DNA of 64,000 nt from Pedobacter heparinus DSM 2366 (GTDB taxonomy: Bacteria; Bacteroidota; Bacteroidia; Sphingobacteriales; Sphingobacteriaceae): positions 2,356,001 through 2,420,000 of the forward strand of contig NC_013061.1 of NCBI RefSeq assembly GCF_000023825.1. The letters run 5' to 3'. The notes under the pieces were generated by a model that was not told the origin of the DNA, searched no databases, and worked only from the letters and a program-made list of their open reading frames with translations. Every line of letters begins with the position of its first letter. The first letter of the stretch is position 1. Shown here one piece after another: positions 52,473 through 61,201 of the stretch. The position numbers were made by a program, and so were the translations under genes.

Positions 52473-53777
52473 TTAATCGTTTTCTTTGATGGCATTGCCA
52501 TATGTTTTCAAAGCTCTTTCTCTTGCAAAACTATGTTCCACGATTGGTTCTGGATAGTTTTCTGTTTCGAACTCGGGAATCCATTTTTTGAGGTAAGCGA
52601 AGTTTTTATCGAATTTTTCGGTTTGAAGCGTTGGGTTAAACACCCTGAAATAAGGTGCAGAATCGCAACCCGAACCTGATGCCCATTGCCAGTTACCATT
52701 ATTGGCCGACAAATCGTAATCGTTCAACTTTTGTGCAAAATAAGCTTCACCCCAACGCCAGTCAATCAGTAAATGCTTGCACAAAAAGCTTGCTGCAATC
52801 ATCCGTACCCGATTGTGCATAAAACCTGTTTGGTTCAACTGTCTCATTCCTGCATCTACAATCGGGTAACCTGTTTTCCCTTCGCACCATCGATCAAATT
52901 CATGCTCATTGTTTCGCCATTTGATATTATCGTATTTCGATTTGAAAGATTGATCGACCACTTTAGGGAAATGATACAAAATTTGCATAAAAAATTCCCG
53001 CCAAATTAATTCATTCAGCCAGGTTTGATTGTGTTTCAATCCAAAAGCTACGCATTTGCGAATGCTGATGGTGCCAAACCGAAGGGCAATCCCCAACTGT
53101 GTGGTGCGTTGCATTGCAGGATAATCTCTGTATTTATCGTATTCATCAATGATTGTAGTAGTCAATTTCGGGGTTTCAAAGGCGATGTCTGTTTTTTCAA
53201 AACCAATATCGTTCAAGGAATGAATTCCGGTAAACTCTTGCCTGAAAAAATTATTATAATCAGGATGGTACGACCTGTAATGTTCTTCCTTCAATAGCTC
53301 TTTCCATTTTTTTGAATAAGGTGTATAAACCGTATAGGGGGTCCCATCATTTTTTAAAACATCACTTTTGTCAAAAATAACCTGGTCTTTAAATGCCTTA
53401 AACGGAATTTGGTTCCGTTTAAAAAACTCATAAATTTCCACATCTCTTTGAATAGTTAGCGGTTCATAATCCCTGTTGCAAAAAACAGCCTGGACAGCAT
53501 ATTGCTCTGAAAGCATATTGAAAATTTCAATCGGATTTCCGTGAAATGTGTTCAGCCTTGTTTTGGATAATTTTAGTTGGGTATTTATTTTCAAAAGTGC
53601 CTGATCAATATAATCCACTCTTCTGTCTTTTTTATCCCCAAGCTTTCCTAAGATATTTTCATCGAAAATAAAAATAGGAAGGACAGGAAACCCTGAAGAT
53701 AAGGCATGATATAAACCCACATTATCTTCTAAACGCAAATCTCTGCGAAACCAAAAAATCGAAACTTTACTTTTCAT
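52473..53777 (-). CDS. phrB: Deoxyribodipyrimidine photolyase (CPD class I-like)
   Basis: Flavoenzyme that uses blue light to split cyclobutane pyrimidine dimers, 434 aa. The N-terminal antenna domain starts SIFWFRRDLRLEDNVGLYHAL (about 6-26). The FAD-binding C-terminal half has WLNELIWREFFMQILYHFP (about 251-269), CEGKTGYPIVDAGMRQLNQTGFMHNRVRMI (about 296-325) and the ending NWQWASGSGCDSAPYFRVFNP (about 369-389), all photolyase hallmarks. It lies at the 3' end of the carotenoid operon, with 23 bases from crtY, so the operon seems to protect against light. Confidence 0.95.
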   Translation of the reverse strand: MKSKVSIFWFRRDLRLEDNVGLYHALSSGFPVLPIFIFDENILGKLGDKKDRRVDYIDQALLKINTQLKLSKTRLNTFHGNPIEIFNMLSEQYAVQAVFCNRDYEPLTIQRDVEIYEFFKRNQIPFKAFKDQVIFDKSDVLKNDGTPYTVYTPYSKKWKELLKEEHYRSYHPDYNNFFRQEFTGIHSLNDIGFEKTDIAFETPKLTTTIIDEYDKYRDYPAMQRTTQLGIALRFGTISIRKCVAFGLKHNQTWLNELIWREFFMQILYHFPKVVDQSFKSKYDNIKWRNNEHEFDRWCEGKTGYPIVDAGMRQLNQTGFMHNRVRMIAASFLCKHLLIDWRWGEAYFAQKLNDYDLSANNGNWQWASGSGCDSAPYFRVFNPTLQTEKFDKNFAYLKKWIPEFETENYPEPIVEHSFARERALKTYGNAIKEND

Positions 53778-53800
53778 TCAGAAATGGATTATCTTTTCTG

Positions 53801-54508
53801 CTAAATTTTATTTTTGCTTTCATCCTGCGCATGTTTAAATTTTCTAAAAAAATAAAGCACCAAAAGAAATTGTGTGTATCCGTAAACCATATCTTCGATC
53901 GGTATCGTTAGCATTCTTATGCCCAGAAAATCCCCGGCATTGTAATTCACTATTGGTGTGGCCAGTCCGGTCCCTGTAAGCAGGCCATTTACAGGAAAAA
54001 ACCCCAGCATCAATATCGTAAACACCAGAGATGCCTTGCCAATCCAATCTGCACGGACAATAAAGTGCAGATAGATTAAAGTTGTTATGGTAGCGAGTGC
54101 CGTTACCAATGTATAGATTTTGTCATAGTGCAGCAAAGCCACAACCGAACAGACAATTACACTGAAAAAAACGATCAGGTTATTAAAACCTGAAAGCCCT
54201 TCCAACTTAAAAAACTTGTCAAAACAGAAATAGGTAAACACGCATGAAAACGGAATGCAGATAAAGAAAAGCCATTCTTCAAGCGGTAATCCGGCTATCA
54301 CTATTCCAAGTGTGTAAGCTGTATTGAACCACCAGACACCTTTTGCCGTAAACCATACATCCCAGGAAATAAACGGAATTGCAACCAGGATTGCAGCCTT
54401 TATAAAGGGTCCAAAATAACGGTTAAAAAGAATTCGCTTATCAAAAGATGCCAGGAAACAAATGATGAACGTAAAAAATAATATCAATGAATATGTATAT
54501 GCCATCAT
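53801..54508 (-). CDS. crtY: Lycopene beta-cyclase of CrtYcd (heterodimer-fusion) type
   Basis: A 235-aa membrane protein made of two similar halves (CrtYc-like about 1-110, CrtYd-like about 120-235), with about six hydrophobic helices. The motifs PFISWDVWFTAKGVWWFNTAYTLG (about 44-67) and GLPLEEWLFFICIPFSCVFTYFCF (about 73-96) are signatures of this cyclase family; it closes lycopene rings to beta-carotene. The ATG (54508) overlaps the crtZ stop by four bases (ATGA). Confidence 0.92.
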   Translation of the reverse strand: MMAYTYSLILFFTFIICFLASFDKRILFNRYFGPFIKAAILVAIPFISWDVWFTAKGVWWFNTAYTLGIVIAGLPLEEWLFFICIPFSCVFTYFCFDKFFKLEGLSGFNNLIVFFSVIVCSVVALLHYDKIYTLVTALATITTLIYLHFIVRADWIGKASLVFTILMLGFFPVNGLLTGTGLATPIVNYNAGDFLGIRMLTIPIEDMVYGYTQFLLVLYFFRKFKHAQDESKNKI

Positions 54509-54963
54509 TTTTCAGAAGAATTAAAATACATTTTAAAATACTTGAAGGGCACATACAAAAAACCAAAACATTCACCATCTTCTTTGCTGATATGCTTATG
54601 ATGTTGTTTGTGTGCTCTGCGAAGTGCTAAAAAATAAGGGCTTTTGGTTTTGGTCAATAATTTAATCCGTTGGTGGATAAAAACATCATGTACAAAAAAA
54701 TAGGCCATTCCATATAGCATAATGCCCAGTCCGATAAAAAACAAATAATTGAAATTTTCAATCGAACCGAAGTACATTAAAGCAATCGTAGGTATAGCAA
54801 ATATCACAAAGAAATAGTCATTCTTTTCAAGAGCACCTTCTTGGCTGTGGTCGTGATGGTCTTTGTGTAAACCCCACAGAAAACCGTGCATAACATATTT
54901 GTGGATCACCCAGGTTGCCCCTTCCATCATTACAAATGCCCCCAATGCGATTAAAAAGTTCAT
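54505..54963 (-). CDS. crtZ: Beta-carotene 3-hydroxylase (CrtZ-type)
   Basis: A 152-aa membrane di-iron hydroxylase that adds 3-OH to beta-carotene to give zeaxanthin. All histidine clusters are visible: HKYVMH (Hx4H, about 21-26), HKDHH (Hx2HH, about 34-38), HDVFIH (Hx4H, about 91-96) and HKQHHKH (about 118-124). Length and helices match CrtZ. Translationally coupled by a 4-base overlap with crtY. Confidence 0.93.
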   Translation of the reverse strand: MNFLIALGAFVMMEGATWVIHKYVMHGFLWGLHKDHHDHSQEGALEKNDYFFVIFAIPTIALMYFGSIENFNYLFFIGLGIMLYGMAYFFVHDVFIHQRIKLLTKTKSPYFLALRRAHKQHHKHISKEDGECFGFLYVPFKYFKMYFNSSEK

Positions 54964-54973
54964 ATACGTTTTT

Positions 54974-55435
54974 TTATTTCCTATTAAATAATTTTTCTAA
55001 AACGCCATAGCGGAAATCAAAGATGTGAACCAGTTTTTTTTTCACAAAGACCCAATGTGCAATGTCTCCTAAAATACCGAACGGCAATTCATAATGTACA
55101 GTATCTTTTATAAGTACGCCCGCTCTATTTGGAATAAACTCGTGAAAATGGCTCCAATATTTATAAGGGCCTTTCTCCTGAAAATCGGTAAAACTCCTGT
55201 TCAACTCCACCTGGCTAATCCGCGTTCTCCATTTTAAGGGAATTTTCAGCATAGGCGAAACCGTATAATCAATAATCATTCCTTCAAAAATATGTTCATC
55301 ATTATAGTTCGACAATACTGTAAAACCCATATCCTTAGGTGTGATTTTAGAAAGATTTGCCGGGGATGAGAAAAAACGCCAGGCTGTTTCAATACCACAA
55401 TGCAATTGTTGTTCTCTATATAATTGATGTTTCAT
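54974..55435 (-). CDS. SRPBCC-family ligand-binding protein in the carotenoid operon
   Basis: A 153-aa START-like (SRPBCC) protein with the expected pattern: an N-terminal beta strand and helix (LHCGIETAWRFFSSPANLSKITP, about 11-33), then repeated beta strands and a long C-terminal helix. The central WSHFHEF and DTVHYELPFGILGDIAHWVFVKKKL blocks occur in the subgroup found beside carotenoid and cell-envelope genes of Bacteroidota. It may bind a hydrophobic pigment intermediate; this is inference. It begins 3 bases after the stop of the unknown gene upstream. Confidence 0.78.
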   Translation of the reverse strand: MKHQLYREQQLHCGIETAWRFFSSPANLSKITPKDMGFTVLSNYNDEHIFEGMIIDYTVSPMLKIPLKWRTRISQVELNRSFTDFQEKGPYKYWSHFHEFIPNRAGVLIKDTVHYELPFGILGDIAHWVFVKKKLVHIFDFRYGVLEKLFNRK

Positions 55436-55438
55436 AGA

Positions 55439-55897
55439 TTAGTTTACTAAAAGCGTTTCTATATTTTTATGCAGAATATCTGAACTGATTTGATTCTTGT
55501 TTTTCTTGATAAATTCAGTATCCTCATTTATGCTTGATTTATACCCTAAAAAAGAGGGGGCATTTTTTTGAACTGAAAGTCGGATAAATCTCAATTCTGC
55601 ATTATTGGGCTCATTTTTGATTGCCTGTTCGATGTTTTTCTTTCCTTCTTTGAATGTATTGAGTTTACTTATCGGGCTAAAAACGTGATTTGTCCAAATC
55701 GTTTGTAAACCACCTAAATAAGCCAGATGCGTAGCCGAATTGTTTTTTGTTTTCTCCAATTCAGCTATCATTTGTTTGCACATTTTTTTGTCCGATACTA
55801 CTTTGTAATAATTCGCTCTTACCACATCCAAATTGGTTGTATCCACACTTATCAGCAAGAATATAGCAGACATCAGCAAACCTGGAACCTTTATCAT
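55439..55897 (-). CDS. Unknown exported protein of the carotenoid operon
   Basis: A 152-aa protein with a signal peptide (hydrophobic core about 6-18) and a mostly helical, TPR-like mature part: YYKVVSDKKMCKQMIAELEKT, TFKEGKKNIEQAIKNEPNNAELRFIRL (about 83-109). I recognise no named family. Its position inside the carotenoid operon, overlapping crtB by four bases (ATGA at 55897-55894), suggests a role in export or assembly of pigment, which is inference. High A/T content like its neighbours. Confidence 0.68.
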   Translation of the reverse strand: MIKVPGLLMSAIFLLISVDTTNLDVVRANYYKVVSDKKMCKQMIAELEKTKNNSATHLAYLGGLQTIWTNHVFSPISKLNTFKEGKKNIEQAIKNEPNNAELRFIRLSVQKNAPSFLGYKSSINEDTEFIKKNKNQISSDILHKNIETLLVN

Positions 55898-56730
55898 AAA
55901 AAAGCAGTTTTATATCTTACATAACTTTTGAAGGCCACGAACGCCTTTTCAGAATTGGGAATTCGGACCCTGTTATTCAAGATGTCTTTAGAAGATTTTC
56001 TTTTTATTTTCTTGAACAAAGATAAATAGTATTTGTAAGCCAGATACACCCCAAACATTGAAGAACCTGGTAGTTTCTTAATTCCGATTAACGCCTCTTT
56101 AAATTCTTCTTCTATTTCCTTTTCAATCAGGCATTTCACATGGTTATCAAATACCCCCATATCAATATTCGGGAAATATGTCCTGCCTAAAATCTGATAA
56201 TCATCTCTCAAATCCCTTAAAAAATTAATTTTCTGGAAAGCTGAGCCCAGTTTCATCGCATAAAGTTTAAGGTCTTCATATTTTTCTCTATTCCCATCCG
56301 TAAAAACCTGCAGGCACATTAGCCCAACCACTTCTGCAGAACCATAAATGTATTCATTGTACAAATCGGAATTGTAATCTATTTTCTGCAAATCCATTTC
56401 CATACTGTGCAAAAAATCCTCAATCAGCTTTTTTTCAATTCGGTACTTATGTACGGTTTCCTGAAAAGATTGTAAAATCGGGTTTAGTGAAATACCTTCC
56501 TGCAACGCATTTTCTGTTTCTTGTTTTAATCTGTTCAGCAACTTCTCTTTATCGTAGCCCTGAAAACTATCAACAATTTCATCTGCTAATCTTACGTACC
56601 CGTATATCGCATATATAGCAGAACGAACAGATGGTTTCAGTGCCAAAATTCCTAAAGAAAAACTCGTACTATACTTTTGGGTTGTTATCTTGCTAACTGA
56701 GTAAGAAAGCTCATCAAATAGGTGTTTCAT
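55894..56730 (-). CDS. crtB: Phytoene synthase
   Basis: Makes phytoene from two geranylgeranyl diphosphates, 278 aa. The two Asp-rich metal-binding motifs are visible: DEIVD in [10 protein letters not shown] (about 46-55) and DLRDDY in [19 protein letters not shown] (about 165-183). The block [14 protein letters not shown] (about 127-140) is the family hallmark. ATGA overlap with crtI (56730/56727). No geranylgeranyl diphosphate synthase is in the window, so that must lie elsewhere. Confidence 0.94.
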   Translation of the reverse strand: MKHLFDELSYSVSKITTQKYSTSFSLGILALKPSVRSAIYAIYGYVRLADEIVDSFQGYDKEKLLNRLKQETENALQEGISLNPILQSFQETVHKYRIEKKLIEDFLHSMEMDLQKIDYNSDLYNEYIYGSAEVVGLMCLQVFTDGNREKYEDLKLYAMKLGSAFQKINFLRDLRDDYQILGRTYFPNIDMGVFDNHVKCLIEKEIEEEFKEALIGIKKLPGSSMFGVYLAYKYYLSLFKKIKRKSSKDILNNRVRIPNSEKAFVAFKSYVRYKTAFL

Positions 56731-58208
56731 AATACTTCGTTTTTAAATTTAATTATCTCATTTGCTACAATTTTTCCCGATATAATGGAGGGAGGAACTC
56801 CGGGCCCTGGAACAGTTAACTGACCCGTATAGAATAAATTTTTTAATTTCTTGTTTCTTATTTTTGGTTTCAAAACCGCAGTTTGACTAAGCGTATTTGC
56901 CAATCCGTAAGCATTGCCACCATAGGCATTGTAATCTGAAATAAAATCGCTGACACAATAGCTTTTTCTGTATTCAATCTTTGACAGTAAATTGGTTAGG
57001 CCTGTATGTCTTTCAATTCTTGAAATCATTTCTGCTAAATATTTTTTTCGTACGGATTCGTCATCGTTTATTCCGATGGCCAAAGGCATCAAAAGAAATA
57101 GGTTCTCTTTGTCTTTGGGCGCAACGGCATGATCTGTTTTTGATGGGCAGCAAACATAAAACAGTGGTTTTTCAGGCCATTTTTTCTCGCCATAGATACA
57201 ATCAATATGTTCGTCTAAATCATGCTCAAAAAATAGGGTATGGTGCTTTAGGCCGGGAATAGTTTGATTGATGCCCAAATAATAGATCAAGCTGGATGGA
57301 GCAAATGTTCTGTTTTGCCAGTATTCTTCTGAATAATTTCTATACGCTTTATTTAAGAGTGTTTCTGTATGGTGATAATCCGAAGACGCAACTACAGCAT
57401 CAAATTCATAGGTTTCGCCATTGATGGTTAAAGATCGTACCTTACCATTATCCGTATTTATATTTTCAACTGTCTTGTTAAAATGAAAAGCTGCACCTTG
57501 GTTCTCGGCTACTTTTTTCATCGCCAATACCAATTGATAAAAGCCACCCTTCGGATAATGCGTTCCTAAAGCATAGCCCCCGTAATTCATCAAACTATAT
57601 AATGCCGGAATGTTTTTTGGAGAAGCGCCCAGAAAAATTACAGGGAACTCCATCAATGTTCTTAATTTTTCATTTTTAAAATATTTGCCAACATAGGTTC
57701 TGAAATTCGTCAGCAAATCCAATTTCAATGCACTTTTAGCAATTTTAGGAGAAATGAATTCCAACCAATTATGGCAAGGTTTGTTCACAAAATCCTTCAT
57801 CCCGACTTCATATTTAAATTTCGCCGATTGCATAAATTTCTCTAATTGCAAGCCTGCACCTTTTTCAATTTGTTCAAACAAGATTTTTAGTTCCTCTATA
57901 CTTTCAGGTACATTGATTTTCTCTTCCGAAAAAATGAGCTCAAACTGTGGGTTTAAGGAAATCAACTCAAAAAAATCTGCAGTTTTGTAACCGAAATCAG
58001 CAAAAAAACTTTCTATAACATCAGGCATCCAGTACCAGCTTGGCCCCATATCAAAAATGTAACCTTGTTGGGTAGAAAATTGCCTTGCTCTTCCTCCCGG
58101 CTGGTCGTGCTTTTCAAAAACCTGAACATCGTTTCCCGCTTTTGCCAAATAAGCGGCAGCAGACAATCCCGAAAAACCAGAACCGATAACGGCTATTTTC
58201 TTCTTCAT
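56727..58208 (-). CDS. crtI: Phytoene desaturase (CrtI)
   Basis: FAD-dependent desaturase converting phytoene to lycopene, about 493 aa from ATG 58208. The Rossmann motif GSGFSG is at residues 9-14, followed by [11 protein letters not shown] (about 34-44). The C-terminal carotenoid FAD signature [19 protein letters not shown] (about 463-481) is intact. The ATG overlaps the MarR stop by one base (TGATG). The first two genes, MarR and crtI, are thus coupled. Confidence 0.96.
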   Translation of the reverse strand: MKKKIAVIGSGFSGLSAAAYLAKAGNDVQVFEKHDQPGGRARQFSTQQGYIFDMGPSWYWMPDVIESFFADFGYKTADFFELISLNPQFELIFSEEKINVPESIEELKILFEQIEKGAGLQLEKFMQSAKFKYEVGMKDFVNKPCHNWLEFISPKIAKSALKLDLLTNFRTYVGKYFKNEKLRTLMEFPVIFLGASPKNIPALYSLMNYGGYALGTHYPKGGFYQLVLAMKKVAENQGAAFHFNKTVENINTDNGKVRSLTINGETYEFDAVVASSDYHHTETLLNKAYRNYSEEYWQNRTFAPSSLIYYLGINQTIPGLKHHTLFFEHDLDEHIDCIYGEKKWPEKPLFYVCCPSKTDHAVAPKDKENLFLLMPLAIGINDDESVRKKYLAEMISRIERHTGLTNLLSKIEYRKSYCVSDFISDYNAYGGNAYGLANTLSQTAVLKPKIRNKKLKNLFYTGQLTVPGPGVPPSIISGKIVANEIIKFKNEVL

Positions 58209-58867
58209 CACCTTTTGTTTTTTAAAACTTCATTTAATAAATATTCAGGCTCAATATTTTTATCATAGATGGGCTGATGAAAATCATTGAGTTTATTTAG
58301 TAATCTAATTAATTCCATTTTTTCCTTACGTGTTAAATCTCCTGTCACAACTTCAGTTGCTTTTCTGATTTTGCCCATTTGATTTTCTAAAACTTTAATG
58401 CCCTCATTGCTGATTTTTAAAACTTTACTTCTTTTGTCAGTTTCAGAATCAGTTTGATCTACCCAGCCTTGTGCAATCAACCGATTGATAATCTGCATTC
58501 CGGCAGGTTTTTCATGGACATTCTTTTTTATCAAGTCCATTTTGGTCATCTCACCGAATGCTTTTAGGTTAATGAGGTAAATAAATTCTTCCTGGGTAGA
58601 AAAATTTGAACCGGATATTGCCGATTTTGAATAACTCTTGGCATACCTGTTCAAATGAACGATTAAAGTATTAATGACACTTTCAGCACTACGTCCCTTT
58701 TCTTTGCCTTCCCAATTGGGTTCATTATCTATTTCTGCGCTTTTATAATTGACAACTACCCATCTTTTAAAACCTTCGATATCATTAGGATATGTTTTTC
58801 CTGAAAAATTCTCCGACTCAAATTCTTCAAGAAGATGGATGACATTTTTTAAAATATCGTATTTCAT
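58208..58867 (-). CDS. MarR-family regulator of the carotenoid operon, with extended N-terminus
   Basis: A 219-aa protein with a MarR winged helix in residues about 80-200: [28 protein letters not shown], then [36 protein letters not shown] (DNA-recognition helix and wing). MarR proteins are about 140-150 aa; the additional 70 residues at the N-terminus ([11 protein letters not shown] and similar) are unusual. As first gene of the operon it probably controls it; a candidate operator lies directly upstream at 58882-58927. Signal sensed is unknown. Confidence 0.85.
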   Translation of the reverse strand: MKYDILKNVIHLLEEFESENFSGKTYPNDIEGFKRWVVVNYKSAEIDNEPNWEGKEKGRSAESVINTLIVHLNRYAKSYSKSAISGSNFSTQEEFIYLINLKAFGEMTKMDLIKKNVHEKPAGMQIINRLIAQGWVDQTDSETDKRSKVLKISNEGIKVLENQMGKIRKATEVVTGDLTRKEKMELIRLLNKLNDFHQPIYDKNIEPEYLLNEVLKNKR

Positions 58868-58881
58868 ATATTTATTTTAGG

Positions 58882-58927
58882 ATATAAATATACTATTATT
58901 TTTTATATAAAGTATAAATATATACTT
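58882..58927. promoter_or_regulatory. AT-rich repeat sites upstream of the MarR gene
   Basis: AAGTATA-AATA-TATACTT (58910-58927) is an inverted repeat with 7-bp arms, and a related copy ATATAAATATACT lies at 58882-58894, so TATAAATATA recurs 30 bases apart. This is a likely MarR operator; the region is very AT-rich, which weakens the signal. Confidence 0.45.
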
Positions 58928-59059
58928 TTATTATCATTGATCTTTTTCAATGTTGAGGCAGTAAAGTTCGGTAAGAGCCTGCTTTTCCAAAGTCTCTGTT
59001 TTTGGAAATATATTGGAAGTGAAGAAAGAAGCGATAAAAAATGATATACCGTATGTATA

Positions 59060-59088
59060 AAGAAAAAGCCCCAACTTATGTTGAGGCT
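59060..59088 (-). terminator. Terminator of the tRNA-Lys gene
   Basis: On the minus strand AGCCTCAAC and GTTGGGGCT pair (one G-T wobble) around a four-base loop (59076-59079), followed by TTTTTC, just after the tRNA 3' end. Confidence 0.8.
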
Positions 59089-59093
59089 TTCTG

Positions 59094-59166
59094 TGATCCC
59101 GCTGGGATTCGAACCCAGGACCACTACATTAAAAGTGTAATGCTCTACCAGCTGAGCTACGGAATC
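59094..59166 (-). tRNA. tRNA-Lys (UUU anticodon)
   Basis: 73 bases. On the minus strand the acceptor arms are GATTCCG and CGGGATC (one G-T pair) with final A; D-arm AGCTCAGCTGGTAGAGC, anticodon loop CTTTTAA giving TTT, and T-loop GGTTCGAATCC are all present. CCA is not encoded. It lies 227 bases upstream of the carotenoid operon's first gene side, and the tRNA 3' end faces the operon. Confidence 0.96.
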
Positions 59167-59187
59167 ATCTTCTGTTTGAAGAGGGTG

Positions 59188-59195
59188 CAAAGATA
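59188..59195 (-). promoter_or_regulatory. -7 element of the tRNA-Lys gene
   Basis: Minus strand reads TATCTTTG (TAnnTTTG) about 21 bases upstream of the mature 5' end. Confidence 0.5.
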
Positions 59196-59240
59196 GAATT
59201 ATTAATTTATTTTGCTAAATAAATTTTAAAATAATTATGA

Positions 59241-60410
59241 TCAGCTGATTCCCAGTATGGTTTTCGCCAGATTGATGGTCTGAATATCACCTGTATACTT
59301 ACCTTCTTCGTCAGATAATTTAACAACTTTCGTCCACTGCCCATCCTGAGGATGGGCTTCAGTCATTTTAATCACAATGTTCATGGGCGGCAATCCGGCA
59401 TCATTGGTAAAATTAGTGCCTATTCCGAACGACATGCCTACCCGGCCAAGGCAATGTCTGGCAATACGCTCAACTTTTTCATAATCAAGCCCGTCAGAAA
59501 AAATAATGGTCTTTGATTTAGGATCAATGCCCATACGTTCATAATGGCTGATCACTTTATCGGCAAATACCAAAGGATCTGCGCTATCGTGCCTCACCCC
59601 ATCAAATAATTTAGCGTACATCCTGTCAAACTGCTTAAAGAAAACATCAGTAGTGTAGGTGTCAGACAGGGCAATGCCAAGGTCGCCCCGATAAACCTGT
59701 ACCCAATGTTCAAGCCCCATTGCATTGGCCATTGTAAAACCATACCTGGCGGCATGAAACATAAACCACTCATGTGCATGCGTACCTATCGGTTTGGTTT
59801 GGTGCAACATGGCCAGGTGCATATTGCTGGTCCCTATAAAAGATCCGGCACCATACTGGCTCAAGGATTGTAATACCAGGCGCTGAACATCATATGCATA
59901 CCTTCTTCGGGTACCAAATTCAGCTATGGTTACGCCCAGGGCTTTGTAAGCTTCAATTTTTTTGCGGGTAACCTCAATGATGGCCTCATTGCTGATCCTT
60001 TTAGCACCCGTTAAAACATAGTACAGTTCACAGATGAGCGACATGAGCGGAACTTCCCACAAAATGGTACGGTACCAAAACCCTTCAACTTTTACCTGGA
60101 GCTGATCTTCATGTTGTTCAATGTGTACCTCTTCGGGGTTAAAGCGGTAGCCTTCCAGAAAATCAAGGTATACCGGGTCAAGATAGGGGCAGTTTACCTG
60201 AAGAAAATGCTTTTCTGCCTTACTCAGCTTCAGCAAAGCCATTTCGTCTACAGCTTTGCGCAGCGCGACAGCGAAGCCTTCCGGAAATGAATGTTTACCA
60301 CGATTGATAAACTGATACCTTGCTTTAGCCGCAGGAAACAAGCGTACAACACCCTGCTGCATGGTAACTTTGTAAAAATCATTGTCTAAAACTGATATCA
60401 TCAAGGCCAT
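59241..60410 (-). CDS. pncB: Nicotinate phosphoribosyltransferase
   Basis: Preiss-Handler NAD salvage enzyme, joining nicotinate and PRPP to nicotinate mononucleotide. The protein is 389 aa. Visible parts: DNDFYKVTMQQGVVRLFP (about 9-26), FGTRRRYAYDVQ (about 164-175, phosphate-binding loop), GTSNMHLAM (about 189-197), GTHAHEWFM (about 208-216, with the autophosphorylated His) and IFSDGLDYEKV (about 303-313). Start 60410; ATG 60401 is also plausible. Downstream of a DeoR-type gene with 11 bases between, so probably regulated by it. Confidence 0.95.
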   Translation of the reverse strand: MALMISVLDNDFYKVTMQQGVVRLFPAAKARYQFINRGKHSFPEGFAVALRKAVDEMALLKLSKAEKHFLQVNCPYLDPVYLDFLEGYRFNPEEVHIEQHEDQLQVKVEGFWYRTILWEVPLMSLICELYYVLTGAKRISNEAIIEVTRKKIEAYKALGVTIAEFGTRRRYAYDVQRLVLQSLSQYGAGSFIGTSNMHLAMLHQTKPIGTHAHEWFMFHAARYGFTMANAMGLEHWVQVYRGDLGIALSDTYTTDVFFKQFDRMYAKLFDGVRHDSADPLVFADKVISHYERMGIDPKSKTIIFSDGLDYEKVERIARHCLGRVGMSFGIGTNFTNDAGLPPMNIVIKMTEAHPQDGQWTKVVKLSDEEGKYTGDIQTINLAKTILGIS

Positions 60411-60421
60411 AATTTATAAGC

Positions 60422-61171
60422 TTAAAGCACTATTAAATGATCATTTGTATAGCCCTGCATTAAAGGGCTCCCGGCAGGTAATTCGGTAATGAGGTAGTCA
60501 ATATCGTCAGGGCCACAGATCCTTATCCTTTGTGCAGTATTTAATTTTTCAGAAATGCTCAGTACTGCTGTTTTTTTCGACGACCTGATGATCGCTTTTT
60601 TTACCTGTACAATGTCCCAGTCCATATCGGTAAGGCCTTCTTCTGCCGAAAATGCATTGGCCCCCAGTAAACAGAGATCGGCCCTCAGGTCTACCAGCTG
60701 GTTAATTACACTTGCCCCAACGTGCAGGTTTGCATTTTTATTGAGTTTACCGCCGATGGTAATGACCTCAAGGTTGCTGTGGTCTGATAAGGTAATGGCT
60801 ACCTGCGGACTGATTGTAAAAAAGGTAACTTTCAGGTTTTCAGGAATCATTCTGGCCAGCTGCAGTATAGTGGTGCCACCCTCGGTAAGGATCACCATTT
60901 CGTTCTTTATAATTTTCAGTGTTTTCTTTGCAATTACATTTTTCTCATTGAGTGCATATATCTCATGCTGTGCATTAAAGGGTGCTACAAATGATTTACT
61001 TGCCGCACCACCATGAACCTTTAACAGTTTACCTGTTTCGGCAAGCTCTTTAAGGTCACGTCTTACGGTATCATCTGAAATGTTTAACAGTACACTCAGA
61101 TCGGTCGATAAAACCTTATTGTGAAGGTTTATCTCTCTCATGATCAGCTTGTGTCTTTCTTCTTTACGCAT
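60422..61171 (-). CDS. DeoR/GlpR-family regulator, upstream of pncB
   Basis: A 249-aa repressor: N-terminal DeoR winged helix (RKEERHKLIMREINLHNKV onward, with VLLNISDDTVRRDLKELAETGKLLKVHGGA, residues about 27-57) and the C-terminal DeoRC sugar-phosphate sensor (EGGTTILQLARMIP, about 96-109; GADAFSAEEGL-type block about 155-170). DeoR-type proteins sense phosphorylated sugars. In a transcription unit with pncB, the effector could be a ribose- or nicotinate-linked phosphate, which is inference. An inverted repeat lies 8 bases upstream of its start codon. Confidence 0.9.
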   Translation of the reverse strand: MRKEERHKLIMREINLHNKVLSTDLSVLLNISDDTVRRDLKELAETGKLLKVHGGAASKSFVAPFNAQHEIYALNEKNVIAKKTLKIIKNEMVILTEGGTTILQLARMIPENLKVTFFTISPQVAITLSDHSNLEVITIGGKLNKNANLHVGASVINQLVDLRADLCLLGANAFSAEEGLTDMDWDIVQVKKAIIRSSKKTAVLSISEKLNTAQRIRICGPDDIDYLITELPAGSPLMQGYTNDHLIVL

Positions 61172-61178
61172 GGTTCCG

Positions 61179-61195
61179 CAATGGTTTGTCCATTG
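61179..61195. promoter_or_regulatory. Inverted repeat CAATGG-N5-CCATTG before the DeoR gene
   Basis: Perfect 6-bp arms at 61179-61184 and 61190-61195, 8 bases upstream of the DeoR ATG (61171) and downstream of the ABC-F stop (61202). Candidate autoregulatory operator; no T-run, so not a terminator. Confidence 0.35.
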
Positions 61196-61201
61196 GTAAA
61201 G

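Noticed and set aside
59094..59166. Integration att site pair for the carotenoid block
   Set aside because: The tRNA end was compared by eye with the region near 52.4 kb and no repeated segment was found, so I do not annotate an attachment site.
58903..59190. 95-aa reading frame on the minus strand with VAQLVEHYTFN and VVVLGSNPSG
   Set aside because: It is the translation of the tRNA-Lys gene and its flanks; tRNA genes commonly give such frames. No real protein.
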